Positions 30,537-39,846 are shown, numbered from the stretch's first letter. The stretch: DNA of 40,507 nucleotides from RGIG6165 sp045545175 (GCA_045545175.1 JAZQAK010000034.1:1-40507); one strand, 5' to 3'. Translations and numbers: made by a program. Notes: generated by a model not told the origin, from the letters alone.

Positions 30537-30560
30537 CCCGTGACGAAATACCGTCACGGG
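30537..30560 (-). promoter_or_regulatory. Hairpin touching the ribosome site of the GH25 gene
   Basis: CCCGTGACG and CGTCACGGG form a 9-bp stem. On the mRNA its last three Gs are part of the GGGAGGG Shine-Dalgarno stretch, so folding could reduce translation. Confidence 0.5.
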
Positions 30561-30627
30561 AATATTATACAGTATCAATGAAATCTGTTCAACAATATTA
30601 CGACAATTTCCGACATTTACCTTATTC

Positions 30628-30658
30628 AAAAGCCTTCCCCTCAAGGGGAAGGCTTTTT
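30628..30658 (-). terminator. Terminator after nifJ
   Basis: A perfect 13-bp stem (30628-30640 with 30645-30657) with a 4-base loop is flanked by A and T runs, 15 bases past the nifJ stop. Confidence 0.9.
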
Positions 30659-30673
30659 GGTCCCTTACATTTA

Positions 30674-33600
30674 CTAATTATACAAACTTTCAAGCCTCTT
30701 TAAATGCTCGTATCTCTCCCGACTTTCTTTTGATGCCGATTCAAAAAGTGCCTTTGCACGCTCGGGCGAGAAACGCTCAAGACGGCTGTATCTCGTCTCA
30801 CCCTCTAAAAAGTCCTCGTAACTTTCCTTAGGCTCCTTACTGTCGATTACAAACTTCGGTGTGCCAAGCGGGTCATACCTGAAAAGATGCCAGTAACCTG
30901 CATCAACCGCCTTTTTCATTTCAAGCATCGAATTTGACATACCGCCCTTGATACCGTGCATTTCGCAGGGAGAATAAGCGATTATAAGCGAAGTACCCTT
31001 ATAATTCTCGGCGGCAATAATTGCCTTTAAAGTCTGATTCATATCCGCACCCATTGCAATTTGCGCCACGTAGACGTTGCCGTAACTCATTGCCATTTCG
31101 GCAAGATTTTTCTTTCTGCTTTCCTTGCCGAGCACCGCAAACTGTGCTACGGCGCCCTTGCCCGTTGCCTTTGATGCCTGACCGCCCGTATTTGAGTAAA
31201 CCTCGGTATCGAACACGAAGATATTTACGTCCGCCCCCGAGGCGAGAACGTGGTCAAGACCGCCGTAGCCGATATCGTATGCCCAGCCGTCACCGCCGAA
31301 TATCCAGACGGATTTTTTGGACAGCCACTTTTTATTTTGAAGTATTTTCTCATCTTTAAGTTCTTCAACGAGTTTTTTTGTCGCAACGTCATTTTCCCTG
31401 CCGTCATCGAGAGTTTTAAAATACTCCTTTGCGGTATCGGTGTCAATATTTTCGACCTCTTTTATCAGTCTGTCACGCAGTATTTTCTGTCCGAGATAAA
31501 TGCCGTATCCATGCTCGGCATTGTCCTCAAAAAGCGAATTTGACCATGCAGGTCCCCTGCCCTCTTTTGTAAAGGTGTAGGGCGATGCCGCCGCAGGTCC
31601 GCCCCATATAGACGAACAGCCCGTCGCATTTGATATATACATTCTCTCGCCGAAAAGTTGTGTGATAAGCCGTGCATAAGCCGTCTGGGCACAGCCTGCA
31701 CACGAGCCGGGGAATTCAAGGAGCGGTCTTCTCAGCTGACTTCCCTTAACACTTGCGAGGGGGAGCGCAGTCTCCTTCTTTTCCACGTGTGAGACGGCGT
31801 ATTCAAAAGCAGGTTGACGGAAGGTCTGACTCTCCTGCGACACCTGCTTTAACGCAGGCCTGCCCGCCTTGTTTGCAGGGCAGGCGTTAAGACACACCAT
31901 ACAACCCATACAATCGAGCGGTGACACCATAACCGAGAACTTATATTCTTCAAGTCCTTTGCCCTTTGCAGAGGCAATTTTAAGCCCTGACGGTGCTTTT
32001 TCTGTTTCTTCATTGCTCAGCAAAAACGTTCTTATCGTGGCGTGAGGACAGACAAATGAGCAGGTGGCACACTGAATACAGTTTTCGGGTATCCATTCGG
32101 GCACGGTCACGGCAACGCCCCTCTTTTCAAACGCCGATGCCCCCGAGTAAAACTGACCGTTTTCATACTCTTTGAATGCCGATACGGGCAGGTTATCACC
32201 CTTTAAAAGCGAAATCGGCTCAAGCAGATTTTTGACCATTTTTACCGTGTCTTTTTTACCGCTTACTTTAATTTTTTCCTCACCGTCGGTTGCATTTGCC
32301 CATTCGGACGGAACATTTATTTTTTTATAAGCCTTTGCCCCCTCGTCAATTGCGGCGTAGTTTGCGTTAACAACCTCATCCCCCTTTGCCGAGTAGGATT
32401 TGTACGCCGCCTCCTTGATATATTCCTTTGCCTTGTCAGGCGGAATAATGTCGGTAAGTGCAAAAAACGCCATCTGTAAAACCGTATTTATATGGCGTCC
32501 CATACCGTTTTTTTGAGCTATTTCAAGCGCATCAACGGTATATACCTGTATGTCATTCTGAGAAATATACCTTTTTGCATCGGGTGAAAGATGCTCACTA
32601 ATTTCCTTCTCATCCCAACTGCAATTTATTAGAAACGTTCCGCCGTGTTTGAGATATTCTGCCATTTTATAGCCCTTATCTATATAAGACGGGTTGTGGC
32701 AGGCAACAAAATCCGCCTTTCTTACGTAATAGGGCGCTTTTATTTTTTTATCCGAAAACCGCAGATGAGATATTGTGATGCCACCCGTTTTTTTCGAGTC
32801 GTACTGAAAATACGCCTGCACGTATTTGTCGGTGTTGTCCCCCACAATCTTAACCGAGTTTTTATTTGCACCGACGGTGCCGTCACCGCCAAGGCCAAAG
32901 AATTTGCAGGCAAAAACGTCCTTATCGGCAACCGCTTCACTTTCGGGAAGTGAGAGATTTGTCACGTCATCGTTTATGCCGATTGTAAAGGCGTTTTTGG
33001 GGCAGTCTTTTTTAAGTTCTTCATACACCGCAAGCAGACTTGATACGGGTGTATCCTTTGATGAAAGACCGTATCTTCCGCCGATTACCGTCATATCCGT
33101 TATGCCCGCCTGATAAAGTGCCGACGTAACGTCCGTATAAAGCGGTTCACCAACTGCACCCGCCTCCTTCGTTCTGTCCAAAACGGCAATTTTTTTGACG
33201 GTTTTGGGGATGGATGAGATAAATTTTTCCACACAGAAAGGTCTGTAAAGTCGCACCTTTACAAGCCCGACCTTTTCACCCTTTTCAGTGAGAATATCTA
33301 TTGCCTGCTCTGCCGTATCGCATACCGAGCCCATTGCAATTATTACACGCTCTGCATCGGGAGCACCGTAGTAATTGAAAAGTTTATAATCGGTGCCGAT
33401 AAGGGCATTTACCCTGTCCATACACTTTTGCACGACGTCGGGAAAACGCCCGTAGGTTTCGTTACACGCCTCACGGTGCTGAAAATATATATCGGGATTT
33501 TCGTGTGAACCCCGTATTGCAGGTGTTTCAGGGCTGAGCGACTGCTGACGAAACGTATTTACCGCCTCTTTATCGAGCATTTTTTCAAGGTCATCGTAAT

Positions 33601-34159
33601 CCCATTTTTCTATTTTTTGTATCTCGTGCGACGTGCGAAAGCCGTCAAAGAAATTAAGCACGGGCACTCTGCCCTCGATTGAGGCAAGATGTGCCACCGC
33701 AGCAAGATCCATTATCTCCTGAACGTTGTTCTCGCAAAGCATGGCAAAACCCGTCTGCCGACAGGCGTATATATCACTGTGGTCACCGAAAATGCTCAGC
33801 GCATGAGTTGCCACGGTACGTGCGGAAACGTGAATAACGCAGGGCAGGCCCTCACCCGCCATTTTATACATATTCGGTATCATAAGAAGCAGGCCCTGAG
33901 AGGCGGTAAAGGTCGTTGTAAGTGCCCCTGCCGCAAGAGCACCGTGAAGTGTGCCTGCGGCACCTGCCTCCGACTGCATTTCGACGACCTTTACGGTATC
34001 TCCGAACAGATTTTTTCGTCCGCCCGACGCCCACACGTCAGTTATTTCCGCCATGGGTGATGACGGCGTTATCGGATAGATTGCCGCAGCATCCGAAAAA
34101 GCATACGCCACGTATGCCGCCGCAGTATTTCCATCCATCGTTTCACGCTTTCTTTGCAT
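30674..34159 (-). CDS. nifJ: Pyruvate:ferredoxin (flavodoxin) oxidoreductase, single-chain
   Basis: This cytosolic enzyme oxidises pyruvate with CoA to acetyl-CoA and CO2 and reduces ferredoxin. The 1161-residue chain has the fused gamma-alpha-delta-beta order: a pyrimidine-binding alpha domain at the N terminus (YPITPSSPMAE, about 27-37), then the gamma domain. A two-cluster ferredoxin insert follows (CIQCATCSFVCP and CMGCMVCLNACP, about 690-760). The TPP domain near 815-1060 has GSCAGCAQTAY and a GDGWAYDIGYGGLDH Mg-TPP motif. I set the start at ATG 34159 behind a GGAGGAA site. An upstream in-frame ATG at 34246 would add a hydrophobic, non-family head and start inside a terminator. Confidence 0.97.
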   Translation of the reverse strand: MQRKRETMDGNTAAAYVAYAFSDAAAIYPITPSSPMAEITDVWASGGRKNLFGDTVKVVEMQSEAGAAGTLHGALAAGALTTTFTASQGLLLMIPNMYKMAGEGLPCVIHVSARTVATHALSIFGDHSDIYACRQTGFAMLCENNVQEIMDLAAVAHLASIEGRVPVLNFFDGFRTSHEIQKIEKWDYDDLEKMLDKEAVNTFRQQSLSPETPAIRGSHENPDIYFQHREACNETYGRFPDVVQKCMDRVNALIGTDYKLFNYYGAPDAERVIIAMGSVCDTAEQAIDILTEKGEKVGLVKVRLYRPFCVEKFISSIPKTVKKIAVLDRTKEAGAVGEPLYTDVTSALYQAGITDMTVIGGRYGLSSKDTPVSSLLAVYEELKKDCPKNAFTIGINDDVTNLSLPESEAVADKDVFACKFFGLGGDGTVGANKNSVKIVGDNTDKYVQAYFQYDSKKTGGITISHLRFSDKKIKAPYYVRKADFVACHNPSYIDKGYKMAEYLKHGGTFLINCSWDEKEISEHLSPDAKRYISQNDIQVYTVDALEIAQKNGMGRHINTVLQMAFFALTDIIPPDKAKEYIKEAAYKSYSAKGDEVVNANYAAIDEGAKAYKKINVPSEWANATDGEEKIKVSGKKDTVKMVKNLLEPISLLKGDNLPVSAFKEYENGQFYSGASAFEKRGVAVTVPEWIPENCIQCATCSFVCPHATIRTFLLSNEETEKAPSGLKIASAKGKGLEEYKFSVMVSPLDCMGCMVCLNACPANKAGRPALKQVSQESQTFRQPAFEYAVSHVEKKETALPLASVKGSQLRRPLLEFPGSCAGCAQTAYARLITQLFGERMYISNATGCSSIWGGPAAASPYTFTKEGRGPAWSNSLFEDNAEHGYGIYLGQKILRDRLIKEVENIDTDTAKEYFKTLDDGRENDVATKKLVEELKDEKILQNKKWLSKKSVWIFGGDGWAYDIGYGGLDHVLASGADVNIFVFDTEVYSNTGGQASKATGKGAVAQFAVLGKESRKKNLAEMAMSYGNVYVAQIAMGADMNQTLKAIIAAENYKGTSLIIAYSPCEMHGIKGGMSNSMLEMKKAVDAGYWHLFRYDPLGTPKFVIDSKEPKESYEDFLEGETRYSRLERFSPERAKALFESASKESRERYEHLKRLESLYN

Positions 34160-34223
34160 AAATATTCCTCCAAAACATCTTCTACTGATAATATGTTCAG
34201 GCAGAAAAATAAATATACATAAT

Positions 34224-34255
34224 AAAAACCGATGGGATAATCCCATCGGTTTTTT
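34224..34255 (-). terminator. Terminator after the ABC exporter pair
   Basis: A near-perfect palindromic stem with a short loop and flanking A and T runs lies between the exporter stop and the nifJ leader. Confidence 0.88.
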
Positions 34256-34272
34256 GCGATTCGTCTTATAAA

Positions 34273-36198
34273 TTATTCTAACTCAAATGCACCCGTATAG
34301 AGTCTGTAATAGTTACCCTTCTGTGCTATAAGTTCATCGTGGCTGCCACGTTCAATAATCTTTCCGTGGTCAAGCACCATAATAACGTCGGAGTTCTTTA
34401 CAGTTGAAAGGCGGTGTGCTATAACAAACACCGTTCTGCCCTTCATTAGCTGGTCCATACCCCTCTGCACAATCGCTTCGGTACGGGTGTCTATGCTTGA
34501 GGTAGCCTCGTCAAGTATCATTACTGGCGGGTCGGCAATAGCCGCTCTCGCTATGGATATAAGCTGTCTCTGTCCCTGTGAAAGCTGACTTCCGTTACCC
34601 GTGAGCATAGTGTCGTAACCGTCGGGCAGACGGGAAATAAAGTCATCCGCATTTGCAAGTTTTGCTGCGGCATACACCTCTTCATCGGTAGCATCAAGTT
34701 TGCCGTATCTTATATTTTCCATAACCGTTCCCGTAAAGAGATTGGTGTCCTGCAAAACGATGCCCATTGAACGTCTTAAATCAGTTTTTCTGATTTTGTT
34801 TATATTTATTCCGTCATATCTGATTTTTCCGTCAGCAATGTCGTAGAAACGGTTGATAAGATTGGTTATCGTCGTCTTACCTGCACCCGTTGCACCGACG
34901 AAGGCAACCTTCTGTCCCGGCTTTGCGTAGAGTGAAACGTCTGTAAGAACGGTCTTTTTACCGTCATAACTGAAGTCCACTTCAAACATACGCACGTCGC
35001 CCTCAAGAAGCGTATAAGTGAGTTCACCCGTTTCGTGAGGATGTTTCCACGCCCACATACCTGTACGTTTTTCCGACTCGGTTATATTGCCGTTTTCGTC
35101 ATACTTTGCATTTACGAGTGTGACGTAGCCGTTATCCTCTTCACCCGCTTCATCCATAAGTGCAAATATTCTTGATGCACCTGCAAGCGCCATAATAACG
35201 GCGTTTATCTGGTTTGAAACCTGATTTACGGGCATCGTAAAATTCTTCGTAAGTGTCAGGAATGTGACAAGACCGCCGAGCGTCAGCGTCACAACGTTTC
35301 CGCCGTAGAGTGCGATAAATCCGCCTGCTATTGCAACGATAACGTACTGCAAATGACCGAGGTTGCCCAATATAGGCATAAGGATATTTGCGAATTTATT
35401 TGCCTTATATGCATTTTCGGCAAGTTCGTCATTGAGTTTGTCAAAATCTGCCTTCGCTTCTTCTTCGTGGCAGAAAACCTTGACAACCTTCTGACCTTTT
35501 ATCATTTCTTCGATATAGCCGTTTACCTTACCGAGTGATACCTGCTGTCCTACAAAGTATCTTCCGCTTCTGCCTGCAATTTTTCTCGAAACGACCATCA
35601 TGGAACTGATTGTACACATAACCAGAAGTGTCAGCAGCCAGTTTGTGAGACACATGGATATAAACACGGTAACTATCGTTATCGACGAGTTTATAAGCTG
35701 AGGAAGCGACTGCGCTATCATCTGTCGCAGAGTGTCGGTATCATTGGTGTAATGACTCATCACGTCGCCGTGTGTATGGGTATCAAAGAATTTTATGGGA
35801 AGCGTCTGCATATGTGCAAACATATCGTCACGTATATTCTTGAGTGTGCCCTGTGCCACGACAACCATTATTCTGTTGTTGGTATAAGAGGCAACTATCG
35901 CAACGGCGTATATACCCGCCATTTTTAAAATTGCCCACAGCATAGGCGTAAAATCAACCGCCTGCCCTGCAAGCTTCTGATTTGTCAGAGGAACGATATA
36001 ATCGTCGATAAGTGTTTCAAGAAAAAGCGTTCCCTGAACGGTACAGAATGCGCTTATTACAATGCATACGAGCACTGCAACGATATGAAAAGCGTAATTC
36101 CTGCCGATATACTTGATAAGGCGCATAGCAGCACCCTTGTCAAGCTTCATGCCCGGCATTCTCACACCTTTGGGAGGACGACCTACATTATTTGCCAT
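34273..36198 (-). CDS. Heterodimeric ABC exporter, catalytically complete half
   Basis: The 641-residue half-transporter has six transmembrane helices (about 35-330) and a C-terminal ATPase. The ATPase motifs are canonical: Walker A GATGAGKTT, signature LSQGQRQL, Walker B VMILDEATSSID with catalytic Glu, and H-loop FVIAHRLS. An unusual acidic insert of about 50 residues precedes the ATPase. Such pairs export drugs, lipids or peptides from the cytoplasm. Two in-frame ATGs overlap the upstream gene. I take 36198 because the GGGGG stretch is about 10 bases upstream, while it is 1 base from the alternative 36207. It overlaps its partner gene by 11 bases. Confidence 0.93.
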   Translation of the reverse strand: MANNVGRPPKGVRMPGMKLDKGAAMRLIKYIGRNYAFHIVAVLVCIVISAFCTVQGTLFLETLIDDYIVPLTNQKLAGQAVDFTPMLWAILKMAGIYAVAIVASYTNNRIMVVVAQGTLKNIRDDMFAHMQTLPIKFFDTHTHGDVMSHYTNDTDTLRQMIAQSLPQLINSSITIVTVFISMCLTNWLLTLLVMCTISSMMVVSRKIAGRSGRYFVGQQVSLGKVNGYIEEMIKGQKVVKVFCHEEEAKADFDKLNDELAENAYKANKFANILMPILGNLGHLQYVIVAIAGGFIALYGGNVVTLTLGGLVTFLTLTKNFTMPVNQVSNQINAVIMALAGASRIFALMDEAGEEDNGYVTLVNAKYDENGNITESEKRTGMWAWKHPHETGELTYTLLEGDVRMFEVDFSYDGKKTVLTDVSLYAKPGQKVAFVGATGAGKTTITNLINRFYDIADGKIRYDGININKIRKTDLRRSMGIVLQDTNLFTGTVMENIRYGKLDATDEEVYAAAKLANADDFISRLPDGYDTMLTGNGSQLSQGQRQLISIARAAIADPPVMILDEATSSIDTRTEAIVQRGMDQLMKGRTVFVIAHRLSTVKNSDVIMVLDHGKIIERGSHDELIAQKGNYYRLYTGAFELE

Positions 36199-37933
36199 TT
36201 TCCTCATCCCCCTTCACCTGTGATTCATATACTTCTCTGTAAATATCGCATCTTGAAAGAAGTTCCTCATGCGAACCGAAGTCGACAACTCTGCCGCCCT
36301 CAAGCACTATCGTGCGGTCGGCATCCTGCACCGAGGATATCCTCTGTGCGATTATAAACTTGGTCGTATCGGGAATTTCCTCTTTAAACGCCTTTCTTAT
36401 AATCGCATCCGTTTTGGTGTCAACGGCACTCGTACTGTCGTCAAGAATGAGTATTTTAGGCTTTTTAAGAAGTGCCCTTGCTATACACAGACGCTGTTTC
36501 TGTCCACCCGAAACGTTCGAGCCTCCCTGTTCAATATAGGTGTCGTAACCGTCAGGGAAAGCGCTGACAAATTCATCCGCACAGGCAAGAACACAAGCGT
36601 GTTTTATTTCCTCGTCCGTAGCATCCTTATTGCCCCAGCGCAGATTTTCTTTGATAGTTCCCGAGAAAAGCACGTTTTTCTGGAGCACCATTGCCACGCT
36701 GTCACGAAGTGTCTGTATATCATATTCACGAACGTCCCTGCCGCCGACAAGCACTCTGCCGTCGGTAACGTCGTAAAGTCTCGGAATAAGCGAAACAAGT
36801 GTTGATTTAGACGAGCCCGTACCGCCGATTATGCCTATCGTCTCACCCGATTTTATGTCGAGGTTGACGTTTGATATAGCAGGCTTTTTCTTCTTTTTGG
36901 AATAGGAGAAATTTACGTCTTCAAATTTTACCGAGCCGTCTGCAACTTCATATATCGGATTTTCGGGGTTCTGAAGGTCGCTCACCTCGGAAAGCACTTC
37001 CGTAATACGTTCAGCAGACGAACGAGCAATTATTATCATAACGAATACCATAGAGAACATCATAAGACTCATAAGTATCTGCATTGAATATGAAATAAAG
37101 CTCGTGAGAAGGCCCGTAGTCATGGTCGTTGCGCCTGAGTTTACAATCATCTTTGCGCCAAGCCAACAGACGAGCAGCATACAGGTATATGATGCCGTCA
37201 TCATGGCAGGGTTATTGAAGGCAAGCAGTTTTTCTGCTTTTGTAAAGTCTTTATAGATATCCTCTGATATGTTGCCGAACTTTTCCTTTTCGTGTTCTTC
37301 ACGCACGAAGGATTTAACGACACGGATACCGCTTAAATTCTCACCGACAACGTTGTTGAGCTTATCATACGTTTTGAAAACCCTTTCAAACGTAGGATGT
37401 GCCTTAATGGCAATACCGAAAATGACTGCCGCAAGAAAAGGCAACACGCATACGAACACGAGTGCAAGCTTAACGCTTATGTTAAACGACATTATCATCG
37501 CGCAAATCATCATCATAGGACTGCGCACAGCAACACGCACTATCATCATATATGCATTCTGGACGTTTGAAACGTCAGTCGTCATTCTCGTAACAAGACT
37601 TGACGTCGAAAAACGGTCAATATTCGAAAAAGAAAAATTCTGCACATTATGATACATATCGTGACGCAGATTTTTTGCAAAACCCGTCGATGCTCTCGCC
37701 GCATACTTACCCGACAGGGCACCGCAGACGAGCGACGCAACACAGCATACTATAATGAGTGCGCCCATTTTAAGTATGTAACCCATATTTCCCTTTTCAA
37801 CGCCCTTATCTATAAGAAACGCCATTAAAAACGGGATTATTACTTCGAGAATAACCTCAAGTGACACAAAAAGCGGTGCCAGCAGAGACGCCTTCTTATA
37901 TTCCCTGACACACGCCGCCAATTTTTTTAACAT
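36188..37933 (-). CDS. Heterodimeric ABC exporter, degenerate-site half
   Basis: The 581-residue half-transporter has six transmembrane helices (about 15-310) and an ATPase with non-canonical residues. Walker A reads GGTGSSKST (the second conserved Gly is Ser), Walker B ends LDDSTSAVD (catalytic Glu is Asp), and the H-loop reads IIAQRIS (His is Gln). The signature is intact (VSGGQKQRL). This is the known degenerate-site pattern of heterodimeric exporters like BmrC/BmrD and TM287/288, and it matches the complete partner encoded next. A strong GGAGAG site precedes the ATG. A promoter with a palindromic operator lies upstream. Confidence 0.94.
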   Translation of the reverse strand: MLKKLAACVREYKKASLLAPLFVSLEVILEVIIPFLMAFLIDKGVEKGNMGYILKMGALIIVCCVASLVCGALSGKYAARASTGFAKNLRHDMYHNVQNFSFSNIDRFSTSSLVTRMTTDVSNVQNAYMMIVRVAVRSPMMMICAMIMSFNISVKLALVFVCVLPFLAAVIFGIAIKAHPTFERVFKTYDKLNNVVGENLSGIRVVKSFVREEHEKEKFGNISEDIYKDFTKAEKLLAFNNPAMMTASYTCMLLVCWLGAKMIVNSGATTMTTGLLTSFISYSMQILMSLMMFSMVFVMIIIARSSAERITEVLSEVSDLQNPENPIYEVADGSVKFEDVNFSYSKKKKKPAISNVNLDIKSGETIGIIGGTGSSKSTLVSLIPRLYDVTDGRVLVGGRDVREYDIQTLRDSVAMVLQKNVLFSGTIKENLRWGNKDATDEEIKHACVLACADEFVSAFPDGYDTYIEQGGSNVSGGQKQRLCIARALLKKPKILILDDSTSAVDTKTDAIIRKAFKEEIPDTTKFIIAQRISSVQDADRTIVLEGGRVVDFGSHEELLSRCDIYREVYESQVKGDEENGK

Positions 37934-37972
37934 TAACTCTCTCCTTTTCCAAAATCACGGTACAACGCGATA

Positions 37973-37994
37973 AGAGTGAGTAGTCACTCACTCT
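37973..37994. promoter_or_regulatory. 22-bp palindromic operator, TetR-like
   Basis: AGAGTGAGT and ACTCACTCT are perfect inverted arms around AGTC. The site lies about 28 bases downstream of the -10 box, between promoter and gene, as expected for a repressor roadblock. Palindromes of this shape are typical TetR-family operators in Firmicutes (general knowledge); no TetR gene is in the window. Confidence 0.6.
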
Positions 37995-38021
37995 GATACA
38001 TTTATTATTAGACTATTTCCT

Positions 38022-38050
38022 ATTTTAAACCAATTATTTTTCATTGTCAA
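38022..38050 (-). promoter_or_regulatory. Promoter of the ABC exporter operon
   Basis: On the minus strand a perfect TTGACA (38045-38050) and TAAAAT (38022-38027) have a 17-base spacer. Confidence 0.85.
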
Positions 38051-38098
38051 TGAACATAATGTGAACAAAAATAAGCTTATCAGAATGAGTTCTTCCCC

Positions 38099-38182
38099 CT
38101 CTCTCAACGGCTTACCCTTAAGGCGAAGGAAAAAGTTCTCCTTGTATAAAGGAGAGTGGGTGAGCTTAGCGAAATCGAGAGG
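38099..38182. repeat. Imperfect palindromic intergenic repeat element
   Basis: CCTCTC (38099-38104) pairs with GAGAGG (38177-38182). Partly matching inner arms lead to a central TCTCCTT/AAGGAGA hairpin (38137-38155). There is no coding signal. It looks like a non-autonomous MITE- or REP-type sequence; copies elsewhere in the genome are needed to prove that. It occupies most of the 37995-38211 gap. Confidence 0.5.
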
Positions 38183-38211
38183 ATTGTTTATTTTTTCTTT
38201 TACTTGTCATC

Positions 38212-38272
38212 GCCATCCTTTTTTTTCTCCATTTAGGCAAAAAAGGATGGCACGACATAGTCGTACCATCCT
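38212..38272 (-). terminator. Overlapping alternative hairpins after the SLH protein gene
   Basis: On the minus strand AGGATGG and CCATCC (38244-38272) form a stem with inner ACGAC pairing, followed by six Ts: an intrinsic terminator for the gene ending at 38288. The same CCATCC/T-run strand, read at 38239-38251, also pairs over 13 bp with 38212-38224. The two folds exclude each other. Confidence 0.7.
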
Positions 38273-38287
38273 AACGTTATATTATAA

Positions 38288-39742
38288 TTACTTTACCCAA
38301 GTTTCAACGCCGTTGCTTGTTGTTGCCTTATGAGTATTTGCTGCTTCCATAATCGAATAGTATGCCCAGTGAGCATTCTTCTGGAGGTCAGTAAACTTAT
38401 TGAGTGCTGAAATGTTACTGTCAATATATTCCTTATCAGGAACTCGGTTTGTCGCCTTATTGACAATCGTAACAACTTCTGCTCTTGTGATATTATTGTT
38501 TCCTCTGAATGTTCCGTCAGCATATCCGTTAATCCAATCAGCGTTATCTGCGTATGCAATATCCGCATATGCCCAATGTGCTGCTTGTATATCCGGATAA
38601 CTTGCTGTGTAATTGCCCTTAGAAACATTATTGAAGAGACTGTAATATCTCACAGCCATAACAACAAATTCCGCTCTTGTTACCGTATTATTCGGTCTAA
38701 ACGAACCGTCGGCATAACCATTGACAATATTGTACTTTTCAAGATAGCCGATATAGTCATCATACCAGCTTTCTGAGGATACGTCGTTAAATGTTGCATC
38801 GCCGCTTACGGTTTCACCTTTTTCCTCAGCAATAAGTCTTGCAAAGATAGTCGCTGCTTCGGCACGGCTCATATGATTATCTGCCTTAAAGGTTCCATCG
38901 CCGTAGCCGAGAATGTATGCTTTATGCTCTTTGCCCTTATCTTCGGGTGTAGCAGGACCTACTGGACCGCCGCCACCGGGAGGTGTACCCCCGCCGCTTG
39001 TTGTCCATTTAGCATAAACTGTCGTATCTTCCGTCAGCTTTATGCTTGTGATTTGCTGTGTTAGGCGTGAATCCTTATACCAGCCTGCAAACGTAGCACC
39101 CGTCTTTGTCGGCTTGTACTGCGAAAGGTCAACGGTTGTATTTACCTCAAACTTCTTAGTTTCAATTTCGGAGCCGCCGTTTGTTTCAAAGGTAAGAGAG
39201 TACATTTCCTTGCCAATAAACACTTCCATATCCTGACACGAGGTTCTGTATGAACCTTCATATCCGGCTTCGGAAACTTTATTTTTAAGCCATCCTTTTG
39301 TTCCGTCTGCAAGACCGTTCTTAACCTTGAAAGTTACTCTTGCGATAAGTTCTTCATTGGCATATTCTACGCCCACATATTCTCCACCAGAGTCATTGGT
39401 ATTGACATAGACAAACTGCACCCGTTGTGCACCCCAAGAATACTTGACAAGCTGTGACGACGCGGGTTTTAAAATTTGAACATCACCTTCGGTAAATTCA
39501 AAAAAGTCCTTATCAAACTCAATTTCATTCTGGAGAGTGGTGATGAGATATGGGTCGTCATTTGTTATGTTATTGAGATACATATCTACTGTGATTGTAT
39601 CGCCTGCCTGAACTATAGCTTTATTCTTTCCGTCTATGCTCAATTCATACTGCAGTTCTATTGCGGGAGCTGCAGATGCCGTGAACAAAAAACATGAAAA
39701 CAATAGTGTGCAAGCAAGTAAAAGTGTCAGTATTCGTTTCAT
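38288..39742 (-). CDS. SLH-anchored surface protein with cohesin-like and InlB-type repeats
   Basis: The 484-residue secreted protein has a signal peptide (1 to about 24) and a beta-sandwich domain (about 27-170). Its VQAGDTITVDMYLNN start, EIEFDKDFFEFTEG strand and ARVTFKVKNGLADG end resemble a cohesin. One InlB B-type (Listeria-Bacteroides, Flg_new) repeat follows (about 183-247, ending TTVYAKWT). A Gly/Pro linker and three S-layer-homology units (about 270-475, with GYGDGTFK, GYADGSFR and GYADGTFR signatures) complete it. The SLH units bind wall polymers. If the first domain is a true cohesin, this would be a wall-anchored scaffold for dockerin proteins. An AAAGGAAA site precedes the ATG. 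Confidence 0.85.
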   Translation of the reverse strand: MKRILTLLLACTLLFSCFLFTASAAPAIELQYELSIDGKNKAIVQAGDTITVDMYLNNITNDDPYLITTLQNEIEFDKDFFEFTEGDVQILKPASSQLVKYSWGAQRVQFVYVNTNDSGGEYVGVEYANEELIARVTFKVKNGLADGTKGWLKNKVSEAGYEGSYRTSCQDMEVFIGKEMYSLTFETNGGSEIETKKFEVNTTVDLSQYKPTKTGATFAGWYKDSRLTQQITSIKLTEDTTVYAKWTTSGGGTPPGGGGPVGPATPEDKGKEHKAYILGYGDGTFKADNHMSRAEAATIFARLIAEEKGETVSGDATFNDVSSESWYDDYIGYLEKYNIVNGYADGSFRPNNTVTRAEFVVMAVRYYSLFNNVSKGNYTASYPDIQAAHWAYADIAYADNADWINGYADGTFRGNNNITRAEVVTIVNKATNRVPDKEYIDSNISALNKFTDLQKNAHWAYYSIMEAANTHKATTSNGVETWVK

Positions 39743-39768
39743 ATTTTTTCCTTTCGTTTTTGCGGGGT

Positions 39769-39796
39769 AGGAGCTTCCTCATACGAGGAAGCTCCT
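39769..39796 (-). terminator. Hairpin between the dockerin and SLH/cohesin-like genes
   Basis: A perfect 12-bp stem (39769-39780 with 39785-39796) with an ATAC loop is present. It is not followed by a real T run in the minus direction, so termination would be partial. It may be an intercistronic mRNA-stability element. Confidence 0.5.
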
Positions 39797-39846
39797 TGTT
39801 GCATTAGTTTAACATAAGATTAATACATTTTACAACTCATTTGTTT

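Noticed and set aside
30674..34246. Starting nifJ at ATG 34246
   Set aside because: That start lies inside the upstream terminator and adds a non-family hydrophobic head. ATG 34159 has a GGAGGAA site.
38061..38333. A 90-codon frame across the repeat element
   Set aside because: It runs through palindromes and into the 3' end of the SLH gene on the other strand; there is no coding signal.
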